A DNA stretch of 46,375 nucleotides. Source: Hyphomicrobiales bacterium (GTDB taxonomy: Bacteria; Pseudomonadota; Alphaproteobacteria; Rhizobiales; Rhizobiaceae). Each line of letters starts with the position of its first letter. Position 1 is the stretch's first letter. The notes under the pieces are model-generated. The model was not told where the DNA came from. It did no database searches and saw only the letters and a list, made by a program, of their open reading frames with translations. Below are positions 23,503 through 33,647 of this stretch, piece by piece. The position numbers were made by a program, and so were the translations under genes. The DNA lies in the NCBI GenBank assembly GCA_900468065.1, contig UBTA01000009.1, positions 36,306 to 82,680 on the forward strand, in the 5' to 3' direction.

Positions 23503-26310
23503 TCACTGGCCAAGCCGTTCGAGCAGGGCAGGGATGTGCACCTGATCGGCTTTATAGTTGCCGGTCAGCATATACATCATGATGTTGACGCCGGAGCGGA
23601 AGGCAAGCTCGCGCTGCTGCTCGTCCGGCGGCACGGTCGGCAGGAGCGGCATGCCGTTGGTGTCGATCGCCCAGGCGCCGGCAAAATCATTGCCGGTGAT
23701 CATGATCGGCGAGACGCCGTCGCCGGAGCGCGCCGGTCTGCCGGTCGGCTGCGAGCCATTGTCCGGCTGCGCCTCGATCCACAGCGGGCTGCCATTGTAG
23801 CGGCCGGGGAAGTTCGACAACAGATAGAAGGACTTGGTCAGCACGTTGTCGGTCGGTACCGGTTCGAGCGGCGGAATGTCGAGATCGGCAAGGATCGCCT
23901 GCAGCCGTTCGGAATTGGGGCTGCTGCCGCTATCTGATCCGAGCGACGAGAACTGGTCGCGCGTGTCGAACAGCACGGTGCCGCCGGAGCGCATATAGGC
24001 ATCGATCCGGCTGATTGCCGCCGGGCTCGGCATCGGCGCATTGGCCGATATCGGCCAGTAGATCAGCGAGTAGAACGCCAGTTCGTCGGCGGCGATGTCG
24101 AGGCCGACGGGCGGGCCGGGTTCGAGCGTGGTGCGATAGGTCAGGAATTCGGTAAGGCCCGCGAGACCGCGTTCGGAAAGACGGTCGACATCGGTTTCGC
24201 CGGTGATGACATAGGCCAGATGGGTCTTGTTCAATTGCCGCAAAATGATGTCGTCGCCCGGTTTGCTGTCATCGGCCAGGGATTGGCCGGAGATGGCGAC
24301 CAGCACGCCTGCTGCGAGGGCCAGAACGATCATCGCCGCTGCCGGCATTCTCAACCGGGCAAAGGCGCCGCCCATGAACAGAACCACCGCGGAATCGATC
24401 AACAACATAATTAGCGCTGCGGCAAACAGCGATGGTTTCAGCGACCAGGCCTCGGCGCCGATCAGCGGCTCTGACGTGTACGGAATGGACAGGCCGCTGG
24501 CATCGATCGGCTTCAGTTCGGTATCGCGGGGCAAAAGGTTCAGCGCGGTAAATCCTTCTTCGGAACCATAGAGACCGGGCGGGTGCTCGGCGCTGGAAAC
24601 CGGCGTCGTTCCGGCGGCAATGTCCAGCGGCCGCGCCTTGCCGGTCTCGCTGATCAGGATGCCATTGGCATTGAGCAGGCGGTATGGCGCCAGCGTCTGG
24701 CCCTTTGCCGCCCCGTCGCTTGCTACGCCGCCGCTGCGCGACAGTTGCACGCTCCGGCGCAGCATCTCTACGAAATCGCCCGAGATCGGCAGGTTCGACC
24801 ATGTTGCCTCGGCACTGACATGGAACAGGATGATGCGGCCCGCACCTTGGGTCTTTGTCGTCACCAGCGGCGTGCCATCGGCAAGGCTTGCCCAGGTACG
24901 CGATGAAAGATCGGCGGTCGGCTCGGCCAGAACCTGCCGCTTGACGAGGATACCCTCGGGGCGCGGCATGCCGGCAAACGGGCTGAGTGCCGGATAATCG
25001 GCGAGCGGCTGCGGTTCGGACCACGAAAGCGCGCCACCCAGTGCGCGCTCGCCCTGACGCAGCGTTACCGGTACCAGCGGATCGTCGGCGGGAGCTGCGG
25101 CCAGCCGCGGTCCGGCAAAGCGGACCAGCGTGCCGCCGTTTTCGATCCATTTGGTGATCGGCGCATAGGTTTCTTCCGGCAGACGGCCAATATCGGCCAT
25201 GATCAGCATCGACGGCTTCTGCGCCAGAAGTTCGGGAATCGACACAGCCATATCGGCTTCGTTCGGCTGGACGAGGTCAGCGTAGGGAGCCAAGGCCCGG
25301 TTGATATAGTAGAGCGGCGACAAAAGCGGTTGCGACTGGTCGCGGGCTTCACCGCTCAACAGCGCGACGCGGCGGCGGCGGAAGCCGTCATCGAGCAGGA
25401 AGGTGCCGCCGGCGGTCGCCATGCCATCGACGGCGATGCGGGCAAAATCATTGCGCAGTTCGAAGGGGGCGGCGAGCGTTCCCCTGGCAACGCCTTCGCC
25501 GGCGGCAAAGGCGACCGACCCATTGGCGATCGCCCGGCCGCGTGTGTCATAGGCGGTAATTGGCAGCGTGCGCGCAGCAGTTGTATCGAGACGTGTGGCG
25601 CTGACCACCATCGATTCGGCATCATTGGCGGAATTGCTGATCGCCACGGCCTGATCCTTGCCGCCTTCGATCAGCCTGAAATTTTGCGGCGAAAGCGCTG
25701 CAAGCTCGACCATCACCTTGCTATCGGCCGCCTCGATGCCATCCGACAGGAAAGCCAGCGTGCCGGGCGCCGTTCCGTCAAGCGCAGTCTTCAGCGCGTT
25801 GACCGCTGCGGAGCGGTCGGGGCTGAGGGGTTGCGGAGCGGCCGCGGCAAGCCGATTGCGGGCGCTTAACGCCGATCCGGGAACGGCATTGTGTTCCTGA
25901 TCGGCGGTAAAGACGACGGAAACCGGCAGATCGCGTTCCTCGGCGTCGCTGATAAGGGCGTCGGCCGTCTCGACCCGTCGTTGCCAGTCGCTCGATGTTG
26001 CCCAGCTATTGTCGATCACCAATGCCAGTGGCCCGTTGCCGGCCAGCGTGTTGGAGCGCGGATTGAACACCGGGTCGGCGATGGCGAGGATGATGGCGGC
26101 GGCCATCAGCATGCGGAGCAGCGTCAGCCACCACGGGCTTTTCGACGGCGTTTCCTCGCGTTTGAGGACGCTGGCGAGAATGCGCAGCGGTGGAAAAACC
26201 TCGGTCACCGGTTTTGGCGGTGTCATGCGCAAGAGCCACCAGATTGCCGGCAAGGCAACGAGGGCTGCGAGCATCAGCGGATTGGCGAAGATGAACGGCA
26301 GGAAGCTCAT
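23503..26310 (-). CDS. BatA N-terminal / DUF4159 membrane protein
   Basis: A 935-residue inner-membrane protein. The N-terminus (residues 1-85) is the BatA-type membrane segment, FIFANPLMLAALVALPAIWWLLR. A vWA-like LVIDNSWATSS follows near 95-105. The long central region is periplasmic, with two more transmembrane helices near 630-680. The C-terminal about 240 residues form DUF4159, which has an amidotransferase-like fold and ends in FRSGVNIMMYMLTGNYKADQ. The 3' end of the DUF58 gene overlaps its start by 4 bp. Part of the moxR operon. The reaction is unknown; the family is linked to assembly or folding of envelope proteins. Confidence 0.85.
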   Translation of the reverse strand: MSFLPFIFANPLMLAALVALPAIWWLLRMTPPKPVTEVFPPLRILASVLKREETPSKSPWWLTLLRMLMAAAIILAIADPVFNPRSNTLAGNGPLALVIDNSWATSSDWQRRVETADALISDAEERDLPVSVVFTADQEHNAVPGSALSARNRLAAAAPQPLSPDRSAAVNALKTALDGTAPGTLAFLSDGIEAADSKVMVELAALSPQNFRLIEGGKDQAVAISNSANDAESMVVSATRLDTTAARTLPITAYDTRGRAIANGSVAFAAGEGVARGTLAAPFELRNDFARIAVDGMATAGGTFLLDDGFRRRRVALLSGEARDQSQPLLSPLYYINRALAPYADLVQPNEADMAVSIPELLAQKPSMLIMADIGRLPEETYAPITKWIENGGTLVRFAGPRLAAAPADDPLVPVTLRQGERALGGALSWSEPQPLADYPALSPFAGMPRPEGILVKRQVLAEPTADLSSRTWASLADGTPLVTTKTQGAGRIILFHVSAEATWSNLPISGDFVEMLRRSVQLSRSGGVASDGAAKGQTLAPYRLLNANGILISETGKARPLDIAAGTTPVSSAEHPPGLYGSEEGFTALNLLPRDTELKPIDASGLSIPYTSEPLIGAEAWSLKPSLFAAALIMLLIDSAVVLFMGGAFARLRMPAAAMIVLALAAGVLVAISGQSLADDSKPGDDIILRQLNKTHLAYVITGETDVDRLSERGLAGLTEFLTYRTTLEPGPPVGLDIAADELAFYSLIYWPISANAPMPSPAAISRIDAYMRSGGTVLFDTRDQFSSLGSDSGSSPNSERLQAILADLDIPPLEPVPTDNVLTKSFYLLSNFPGRYNGSPLWIEAQPDNGSQPTGRPARSGDGVSPIMITGNDFAGAWAIDTNGMPLLPTVPPDEQQRELAFRSGVNIMMYMLTGNYKADQVHIPALLERLGQ

Positions 26311-27227
26311 AGCTGGCCTCCATGGGTGGCGCGTCCGGGCATGCCGGAAAGATACATATGCACGGCCACCAGCGCCTCGGAGGCAAGGTGGTCGGTGCGG
26401 TGCGGCGTGAACGTCCAGCCGAGATGGCGCAGGTTTTCACCCAGAGTGTCGCGCCGTGCGATATAGGCGCGACGATAGTCGTCGCGGACGATTTCGGCGC
26501 GGCCGGCGGTCAGCTTCTCGCCGGTCTCCGGATCGGTGAACTCGGTGCGTCCGGCATAGGGAAAGCTCTCTTCGGCGGGATCAGCAACCTCGATGACATG
26601 GCCGCGCAACCCGCGCCGGGCCAGAGGGCCAAGGCGCGCCATGATCGTATCGGCTGGATCAAGGAAGTCGCCGATCAGCACGAGGTCGCTGGCGCCACGG
26701 ATCATCGCCGTCTGCGGCAAGCCGCCCGATAGCGGCGTGTGCATCAGGGCGGTTGCCAGCCGTTCGGCGGCGTTGCGGGCAGACACCGGCTCCATCACGC
26801 CGGGGCAACCGATCCGCTCGCCGGAACGGGCAAGGATTTCGGCCAAAGCCAGCATCAGCACCAGCGCCCGGCTTTCCTTGGAGACCGAGCCGAATTTCGA
26901 CTTGTACATCATCGACGGCGAAAGGTCGGCCCAGAGCCAGATCGTATGCGCTGCCTCCCATTCGCGGTCGCGCACGTAGGTATGGTCGTCGCGGGCGGAG
27001 CGGCGCCAGTCGATGCGCGACAGGCTTTCACCATCGCTATAGGGCCGGAACTGCCAGAAGTTTTCGCCGATGCCGCGCTTGCGGCGCCCGTGCCAGCCGG
27101 AAATCACCGTGTTGGCGATGCGCTTTGCCTCGACCATGCAGTCCGGGATCAGCCGGGCACGGCTCTGCGCACGGGAAAGAACCTCTCCGGACGGCGTCGG
27201 CTCGACGATTTGGCCTATGGCAGCCAT
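26307..27227 (-). CDS. DUF58 domain protein
   Basis: A 306-residue protein of the DUF58 family found beside MoxR ATPases. The DUF58 signature is the RRSARDDHTYVRDREWE stretch followed by a vWA-like metal-site motif WADLSPSM (D-x-S-x-S type). It probably binds a client together with the MoxR ATPase. It begins 3 bp after the moxR stop and overlaps the DUF4159 gene by 4 bp (26307-26310), so the operon is tightly coupled. No transmembrane segment is evident. Confidence 0.88.
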   Translation of the reverse strand: MAAIGQIVEPTPSGEVLSRAQSRARLIPDCMVEAKRIANTVISGWHGRRKRGIGENFWQFRPYSDGESLSRIDWRRSARDDHTYVRDREWEAAHTIWLWADLSPSMMYKSKFGSVSKESRALVLMLALAEILARSGERIGCPGVMEPVSARNAAERLATALMHTPLSGGLPQTAMIRGASDLVLIGDFLDPADTIMARLGPLARRGLRGHVIEVADPAEESFPYAGRTEFTDPETGEKLTAGRAEIVRDDYRRAYIARRDTLGENLRHLGWTFTPHRTDHLASEALVAVHMYLSGMPGRATHGGQL

Positions 27228-27230
27228 TCA

Positions 27231-28244
<1,014 letters not shown>

Positions 28245-28280
28245 TGTCTGTCTCCAGTGGCCGGCAACGGTGCCGAATCG

Positions 28281-28298
28281 CGAAAAGCGCACTTTTCG
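28281..28298. promoter_or_regulatory. Inverted repeat in the moxR / DUF1285 divergent promoter
   Basis: CGAAAAG-CGCA-CTTTTCG, a perfect 7-bp dyad, lies between the divergent starts at 28244 and 28412. It may be an operator or part of a dispersed rhizobial palindrome containing CCGAAAA/TTTTCGG. Confidence 0.4.
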
Positions 28299-28411
28299 TC
28301 TCTGTATTTCAATCTATGCTCCGCCCGGTGGCTGACAAGACGGGGGCAACGCACTATCTCGTGAGCCAGTGCTCGATAAAAAGCAAGAATAGGGCCAAAC
28401 GGGACGGAACG

Positions 28412-29035
28412 ATGGCGGATGCGGAAATACATCAGGCGGGCGATGCGGCAGGACTTGCGGCGCTGATCACCCGCGCGGCCGGGCAGGCCAATGGGCAGAC
28501 CAAGGGGTTACCGCCCGTCGAGCGCTGGAACCCGCCGTTTTGCGGCGATATCGATATGGAAATCCGCCCCGACGGAACCTGGTTCTACATGGGCACGCCG
28601 ATCGGTCGTCAGCCGCTGGTGCGGCTGTTTTCCACGGTTTTGCGCAAGGACGAGGACGGCAACACCTATCTCGTCACGCCTGTGGAAAAACTGGGCATCC
28701 GCATCGTCGATGCGCCTTTTGTCGCCGTCGAGATGAATGTGACCGAACGCGACGGCACGCCCCTCATCACCTTCCGCACCAACGTCGGCGATGTCGTCGA
28801 GGCGGGGCCGGATCACGCGCTTCGTTTCGTCGTGCATGGCGAGAACCGCGAACTGAAACCCTATCTGCATGTGCGTGGCCGGCTGGAAGCGCTGGTGTCG
28901 CGCGCGGTGATGTACGATCTGGTGGCGCTCGGTGAGACGACTGAGATCGATGGCATCGAGATGTTTGCCGTCCGCTCCGGCGGCATGACCTTCGGGATCA
29001 TGCCAGTCCAGGAACTGGAAGCGCTCTCGGCATGA
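28412..29035 (+). CDS. DUF1285 family protein
   Basis: A 207-residue cytosolic protein. The start MADAEIHQAGDAAG is placed at 28412 with GGGACGGA upstream; the longer frame crosses the divergent promoter. DUF1285 hallmarks are PPVERWNPPFCGDIDMEIRP, YMGTPIGRQPLVRLFSTVLR, YLVTPVEKLGIRIVDAPF and LRFVVHGENRE. The family fold is known only as structural-genomics beta domains; no reaction is established. Its last 4 bp overlap the Nudix gene, which suggests a linked function, possibly in CoA or tRNA-end maintenance, but this is only a positional inference. Confidence 0.85.
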   Translation: MADAEIHQAGDAAGLAALITRAAGQANGQTKGLPPVERWNPPFCGDIDMEIRPDGTWFYMGTPIGRQPLVRLFSTVLRKDEDGNTYLVTPVEKLGIRIVDAPFVAVEMNVTERDGTPLITFRTNVGDVVEAGPDHALRFVVHGENRELKPYLHVRGRLEALVSRAVMYDLVALGETTEIDGIEMFAVRSGGMTFGIMPVQELEALSA

Positions 29036-29664
29036 CGGCGGCCCTGTTTTCCACGGATGATTTTCGCCGCCGCGCGCTCCAGCAATCCGGCAGCCCTGCC
29101 GAGGAAGCCTGGCGGGAACACGGCGATTTTCTGCTCAATCCCGATACGATACCCTATCTCGAAACCTTGAAGCTGAGGGATGCCGCCGTTCTCGTTCCGG
29201 TGATCGACGATGGCGACGAGGCGCGGGTGATTTTCACCCAGCGCACGGCGACGCTGCGCAAGCATTCCGGCCAGGTTTCCTTTCCCGGCGGCGCCATCGA
29301 TCCCGAAGACGATACGCCCGAACGCGCGGCCCTGCGCGAAACCGAGGAGGAGATCGGCCTTGACCGCCGCTTCGTCGAGACCGTGGGCCGATTGCCCTAT
29401 TACATGGCGATGTCCGGTTTTCGCATCACGCCGATCCTGGCCGTGGTCCAGCCGGGTTACGATCTCGTCCCTAATCCTGCGGAAGTTGCCGCGGTCTTCG
29501 ACGTGCCGCTATCCTTCCTGATGAACCCTGATAATCACGGCCGCGGCCAGGCGACCTGGAAAGGTGCCGAGCGGCATTTTTACAGCATGCCCTATGGCGA
29601 GCAGCATATCTGGGGCATTACCGCGGGCATTGTCCGCATGTTGTATGAAAGGCTTTATGCATGA
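29032..29664 (+). CDS. nudL: CoA pyrophosphatase-type Nudix hydrolase
   Basis: A 210-residue Nudix enzyme. The CoA-specific signature preceding the Nudix box is present, LRKHSGQVSFPGG (about residues 78-90), and the box itself follows as GAIDPEDDTPERAALRETEEEIGL, with all catalytic Glu residues intact. Such enzymes cleave CoA and oxidised or acylated CoA to 3',5'-ADP and 4'-phosphopantetheine derivatives. It overlaps the DUF1285 gene by 4 bp and the CCA-adding enzyme gene by 4 bp, so the three are probably one transcript. Cytosolic. Confidence 0.92.
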   Translation: MTAALFSTDDFRRRALQQSGSPAEEAWREHGDFLLNPDTIPYLETLKLRDAAVLVPVIDDGDEARVIFTQRTATLRKHSGQVSFPGGAIDPEDDTPERAALRETEEEIGLDRRFVETVGRLPYYMAMSGFRITPILAVVQPGYDLVPNPAEVAAVFDVPLSFLMNPDNHGRGQATWKGAERHFYSMPYGEQHIWGITAGIVRMLYERLYA

Positions 29665-30911
29665 CCTCCGTTGCCGCCGAGTCCTGGTTTTCGGCGCCCG
29701 CGCTGACGCGCGTGTTTGATCTTCTCAATGCCGATGGCGGCGAGGTGCGTGTGGTCGGTGGTGCTGTGCGCAACAGTCTGATGGGCCTTGCGGTCGCCGA
29801 TATCGACATGGCAACCACGCTTCTGCCGGAGGTGGTGGTTGCCCGTGCCAAATCGGCCGGTATCAAGGCGGTGCCGACCGGGATCGAACACGGCACGGTG
29901 ACGCTGGTCATCGACGGAAAGCCATATGAAGTGACGACCTTGCGCCGTGATGTGGAGACAGACGGCCGCCATGCCGAGGTCGCCTTCGGCACGGATTGGA
30001 CAGTGGATGCCGAGCGGCGTGACCTGACGATCAACGCACTCTATGCCAATGCCAGGGGTGAGGTGATCGATCTCGTCGGTGGGCTCGCCGACATCGGGAC
30101 GCGCACGATCCGCTTCATCGGCAATGCCAGCGAGCGGGTGGCCGAAGACTATCTGCGGGTGCTGCGTTTCTTTCGTTTCTTCGCTCATTACGGCTCCGGT
30201 CGCCCGGATGCCGACGGCCTGCGTGCCTGTGCCCAGGCCCGGTCGAAACTATCGACATTGTCGGCCGAGCGGGTCTGGTCGGAACTGAAAAAGCTGCTTT
30301 CGGCAAAAGATCCGGGCCGGGCCCTGCTCTGGATGCGCACATCCGGTGTGCTGACGGAAATCCTGCCCGAAAGCGAAAAATGGGGCATCGACGCGATCCC
30401 CGGTCTGATTGCCGCAGAACAGACCTTTGGCTGGCAGCCCGATCCGCTGCTCAGGCTGGCCTCGATCGTTCCGCCGGATACGGAGCGGCTGGATGCCATG
30501 GCCAAGCGGTTACGGCTGTCGAAGGCGGAAGCGGCCTACTTTTCAGCCTGGACCAAGGCGCCACGCCTGCCTGCCGAGATTGCCGATACCGCATTCGACC
30601 GGCTGCTTTACCGCAACGGCGAAAATGGGCTGGCGACGGCGCTCAGGCTTTCGCTCGCCGCATCGCGTCAGAAATCCGAAACCGTTCCGTCGCAGATGCC
30701 CGAAACGGCACGGCTGCAGCGGTTGCTGACCCGGGCGGAGAAATGGCAAAAGCCGGTATTCCCGCTGACAGGCGCGGATGTTCTGTCCACCGGCATTCCA
30801 GCTGGACCACGCGTCGGGGAAATTCTCGGGCAGCTTGAGGACAAATGGGTCGATGGAAATTTCAACGCCGACCGGGCAACGATGGTTGCCCGGCTTCAAT
30901 CAATGGTCTGA
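29661..30911 (+). CDS. cca: CCA tRNA nucleotidyltransferase (poly(A) polymerase family)
   Basis: A 416-residue class II nucleotidyltransferase that adds or repairs the CCA end of tRNA. The N-terminal catalytic head has VRVVGGAVRNSLMGL and the DIDMATTLLPE metal-binding DxD (near residues 41-45); the neck follows with VTTLRRDVETDGRH and AERRDLTINALYAN, which select CTP and ATP. The C-terminal helical body is shorter than in the E. coli enzyme and has no HD phosphohydrolase domain. The start overlaps the Nudix stop. It could also function as poly(A) polymerase, which cannot be told apart by sequence here, though alphaproteobacterial context favours CCA-adding. Confidence 0.9.
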   Translation: MTSVAAESWFSAPALTRVFDLLNADGGEVRVVGGAVRNSLMGLAVADIDMATTLLPEVVVARAKSAGIKAVPTGIEHGTVTLVIDGKPYEVTTLRRDVETDGRHAEVAFGTDWTVDAERRDLTINALYANARGEVIDLVGGLADIGTRTIRFIGNASERVAEDYLRVLRFFRFFAHYGSGRPDADGLRACAQARSKLSTLSAERVWSELKKLLSAKDPGRALLWMRTSGVLTEILPESEKWGIDAIPGLIAAEQTFGWQPDPLLRLASIVPPDTERLDAMAKRLRLSKAEAAYFSAWTKAPRLPAEIADTAFDRLLYRNGENGLATALRLSLAASRQKSETVPSQMPETARLQRLLTRAEKWQKPVFPLTGADVLSTGIPAGPRVGEILGQLEDKWVDGNFNADRATMVARLQSMV

Positions 30912-30927
30912 AACGGACGGCTGAGGT

Positions 30928-31113
30928 TCAGGCGACCTTCGCCTCCTCGACGATCCGCGCCTTGATGTTGTCGATCATGTTTTCGCGAATCAGCGTTTCT
31001 CCATGCGCCGAGCGCATATGCTCCACGGCACGCCGCACGGCTTCGGCGTCGCTGTCGGCCCGGGTGTGCCAGTCGCAGCCCGGAACGAGGGTCCCGCATT
31101 CAAACAATCGCAT
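30928..31113 (-). CDS. Small DUF1059 protein
   Basis: A 61-residue protein. The start MRLFECGTLVPGC has a strong AAGGAGG 6 nt upstream. DUF1059 features are the Cys in FECG, the GCDWHTRADSD motif (Cys, His) and AVRRAVEHMRSAHGET. The conserved C, C, H pattern suggests a small metal-binding domain. Function unknown. It is convergent with the CCA gene; its promoter side faces the 295-bp gap to the DUF4168 gene. Confidence 0.88.
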   Translation of the reverse strand: MRLFECGTLVPGCDWHTRADSDAEAVRRAVEHMRSAHGETLIRENMIDNIKARIVEEAKVA

Positions 31114-31408
31114 GATGCTCCTCCTTGCGTTTGCACATTCCGCCTGGACGGGATTTCCGGCTAGTCGGGATGGATTGAGTATAACCGAAAACGGCGTCGA
31201 TAGTTCCGCCGATTGTCCCCTCGCGTTCACAATCTTGCCCGCAATGTCCGGGCAAGCGCCGGTCTTCTGGACGCGACATGGCCTTGATGCTTCCTTTTCA
31301 GGGTCACATTGTCGCCCGATCCATCCTCAATTCTTGCGGCCGGGGTTCGCCCCTTTCTGAAAAGGCGGTGAAAATCGCCTTGAGACTGACTTAAGGAAGG
31401 ACACGCAT
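31114..31408. promoter_or_regulatory. Divergent intergenic region, DUF1059 / DUF4168
   Basis: About 295 bp. It holds an 8-bp hairpin CTTGCCCG (31234-31241) / CGGGCAAG (31249-31256) without a T run, and the strong AAGGA Shine-Dalgarno before the DUF4168 start at 31409. No further gene is seen. Confidence 0.4.
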
Positions 31409-31819
31409 ATGACCATTCGCCACATGCCCGTTGCAGCCCTGACCGCTGCCGCTCTCAGCCTGATCGTCATCAGCTCGCCCGCTTTTGCGCAAAGCGCTGC
31501 CGAACCGCAGGGTACCCAGCCGATGCAGGGCACGGCACCTGCGGCCATCAGCGACAAGAAGATCGAAGCTTTCGCCGTCGCCTATCTGCAAGTCGACAAG
31601 GTCCGCCAGGATTATGCCGCCAAGATCGGTGCCGAAAAGGACGGGACGAACAAACAGAAGCTGCAAAACGAAGCCAACAAGCAGATGATCAACGCGGTCG
31701 AAAAGTCGCCTGACATGTCGCTTGACGAATACAAGACCATCATCACCGCCGCGCAGACCGATCCGGATGTCGCCAAGAAGGTGCAGGAAAAGCTCAAGAC
31801 GACCGATACCGCCCAATAG
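31409..31819 (+). CDS. Secreted DUF4168 protein
   Basis: A 136-residue exported protein. A signal peptide ends near residue 28 (SSPAFA-QS). After a Gln/Thr/Pro-rich linker the DUF4168 helical region runs from about residue 48 to the end, with ISDKKIEAFAVAYLQVDKV, IINAVEKSPDMSLDEYKTI and ITAAQTDPDVAKKVQEKL segments. The family is common in alphaproteobacteria and cyanobacteria as a small periplasmic protein; role unknown. A Shine-Dalgarno AAGGAAGGA lies upstream. A GC-rich inverted repeat without T run (31831-31857) follows. Confidence 0.85.
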   Translation: MTIRHMPVAALTAAALSLIVISSPAFAQSAAEPQGTQPMQGTAPAAISDKKIEAFAVAYLQVDKVRQDYAAKIGAEKDGTNKQKLQNEANKQMINAVEKSPDMSLDEYKTIITAAQTDPDVAKKVQEKLKTTDTAQ

Positions 31820-31940
31820 GCTGGGATCGCGGAGCAGGGCAGAATTGGTCCTGCTCCCGAACCGACTTCCATCAGAAAGCACTATAGAAAACCCGGGCTT
31901 TGATGCTATGCCTTCGTCTCCCTGAGACCTCCGCAAAGGC

Positions 31941-32498
31941 ATGCCCACCATCATGAGCTCTTCTCTTCAGCAGGAATTGATCGCTTCGATCCGCAACATC
32001 GCGGATTATCCGAAGCCCGGCATCATGTTCCGCGATATCACCACGCTGCTTGGCAATCCGCGCGCTTTTCGCAGCGCGATCGATGCGTTGATCCAGCCCT
32101 TTGCCGGCACGAAGATCGACAAGGTTGCCGGCGTTGAAGCGCGCGGTTTCATCATGGGCGGCGCGATGGCGCACCAGATGTCGGCCGGTTTCGTGCCGAT
32201 CCGCAAGAAGGGCAAGCTGCCGCACGATATCGTCCGCATCGCCTACAGCCTCGAATACGGCGTCGATGAGATGGAAATGCACCGCGACGCCATCAAGCCG
32301 GGTGAAAAGGTCGTTCTCGTCGACGACCTGATCGCCACCGGCGGAACCGCCGAAGGGGCGACCAAGCTTTTGCAGCAGATGGGTGCCGATATCGTCGCCG
32401 CCTGCTTCATCATCGACCTGCCGGAACTCGGCGGCCGCAAGAAGCTCGAAGCCCTCGGTGTCGAAGTTCGCACGCTGATCGAATTCGACGGCCACTGA
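31941..32498 (+). CDS. apt: Adenine phosphoribosyltransferase
   Basis: A 185-residue purine-salvage enzyme that makes AMP from adenine and PRPP. The N-terminal [20 protein letters not shown] is the family signature, and the PRPP-binding loop is [16 protein letters not shown] (about residues 127-142). The start is either 31941 or the Met four codons later (31953); the usual alphaproteobacterial enzyme is near 180 residues, which fits both. A C-terminal LIEFDGH ends the protein. It lies 19 bp before the membrane protein gene, probably in the same transcript. Confidence 0.96.
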   Translation: MPTIMSSSLQQELIASIRNIADYPKPGIMFRDITTLLGNPRAFRSAIDALIQPFAGTKIDKVAGVEARGFIMGGAMAHQMSAGFVPIRKKGKLPHDIVRIAYSLEYGVDEMEMHRDAIKPGEKVVLVDDLIATGGTAEGATKLLQQMGADIVAACFIIDLPELGGRKKLEALGVEVRTLIEFDGH

Positions 32499-32517
32499 AA
32501 CACCAGGAAAACACAAA

Positions 32518-33636
32518 ATGGTTTCGATACGCGATGCGCTCAGCTCCGCCGCTGACGAGGGGATTATCACGCCCGCACAGGCGGAAAAGCTGGTGCCGTT
32601 TCTGCTCGCCACAGACGCTGGTGCGAGTGACGAAAAGCGTGCCGCAGCTGGCTCAGCCCTGCTGGCCGAAGATGCGCTTGAGGCCGAGGAAAGCGAACAG
32701 CCGCGCTTCGTTCGCGGCTTTCACGATATCCTGATCACTATCGGCATCGTCGTGGCGCTGGTCGGGCTCTGGGGTATCGGCAGCCTTTTTGCTGTCTTCC
32801 CGGCGATCGTCATTCTTTCTGAAATCCTCATCCGGCGGCAACGTCTGGCGCTTCCGGCTGTGGCGCTGACGGTGGCTCTGGCTCACTGGACTGTCATGTT
32901 TGCTCTTCTGGTTGTCGAAGTGGCGGCCCCCGAGGGGGTCGACACCTTGACCAACTGGCTTATGGTGCTGCCGATCTTTGCCACTGTTCTGGCCGTATTC
33001 TACTGGCGATACCGGGTGCCGCTGGCCCTTGCGGCGACGCTTCTGTCGCTGTTCCTGCTGGCCATGGATATCGTCCTTGTCCTGATTGCCAAGGCCTTCG
33101 GCTCGACGGAGGCGCTTGCCGAGCATCACGGACTGGCTTCGAGCGTATTCCTGATCAGCGCACTGGGCATCTTTTCGGCGGCAATGTCCTACGATATTGC
33201 CGATCCAACCCGCAAAAGCCGTCAATCGGACGTGGCGTTCTGGCTGCATCTGGCGGCTGCGCCGGCGCTGCTCTATGCCATGCTGTCGTTCATCTTCCTG
33301 CGCAACGTGTCGGGAGAATGGTGGGGGGATGCGACATCGCCCAGCGATGCCGCAGCCGTGCTGGCGATCGTCATTGCGTTCATGTTGATCGGCCTAATCA
33401 TCGACCGGCGCGCCTTTGTCACCTCCGGGCTGCTCTCGCTCGGCCTGGCAATCTGGACGATCCTGCAGCGCGGCGGCGTGGATTTCAGCGATTATTTTTC
33501 CGTCACCGTCCTTGCAGTCGGCGTTGTCGTTCTGATGATCGGTATCTTCTGGCAGGTCTTGCGGCGGGCCATCGTCTCGGTTCTGCCCGTCACCATCACG
33601 TCACGCCTGCATCCGGTCTACGGCGCCAAGGGCTGA
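32518..33636 (+). CDS. Multi-spanning membrane protein of unknown function
   Basis: A 372-residue protein. A charged cytoplasmic N-terminus of about 65 residues with a helix-turn-like SAADEGIITPAQAEKLVPFL stretch is followed by about nine or ten hydrophobic segments (first near 70-95, last near 325-345). The N-terminal stretch followed by membrane helices resembles the DUF2157 layout, but the family is not certain. AGGA precedes the ATG. Co-directional with apt and 19 bp from it. No known substrate motifs. Convergent with the MaoC genes. Confidence 0.75.
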   Translation: MVSIRDALSSAADEGIITPAQAEKLVPFLLATDAGASDEKRAAAGSALLAEDALEAEESEQPRFVRGFHDILITIGIVVALVGLWGIGSLFAVFPAIVILSEILIRRQRLALPAVALTVALAHWTVMFALLVVEVAAPEGVDTLTNWLMVLPIFATVLAVFYWRYRVPLALAATLLSLFLLAMDIVLVLIAKAFGSTEALAEHHGLASSVFLISALGIFSAAMSYDIADPTRKSRQSDVAFWLHLAAAPALLYAMLSFIFLRNVSGEWWGDATSPSDAAAVLAIVIAFMLIGLIIDRRAFVTSGLLSLGLAIWTILQRGGVDFSDYFSVTVLAVGVVVLMIGIFWQVLRRAIVSVLPVTITSRLHPVYGAKG

Positions 33637-33647
33637 CAGCGTCGTTT

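Noticed and set aside
22450..23937. A 495-codon plus-strand frame opposite the moxR operon
   Set aside because: It spans the gap between two operon genes in antisense and resembles no protein.
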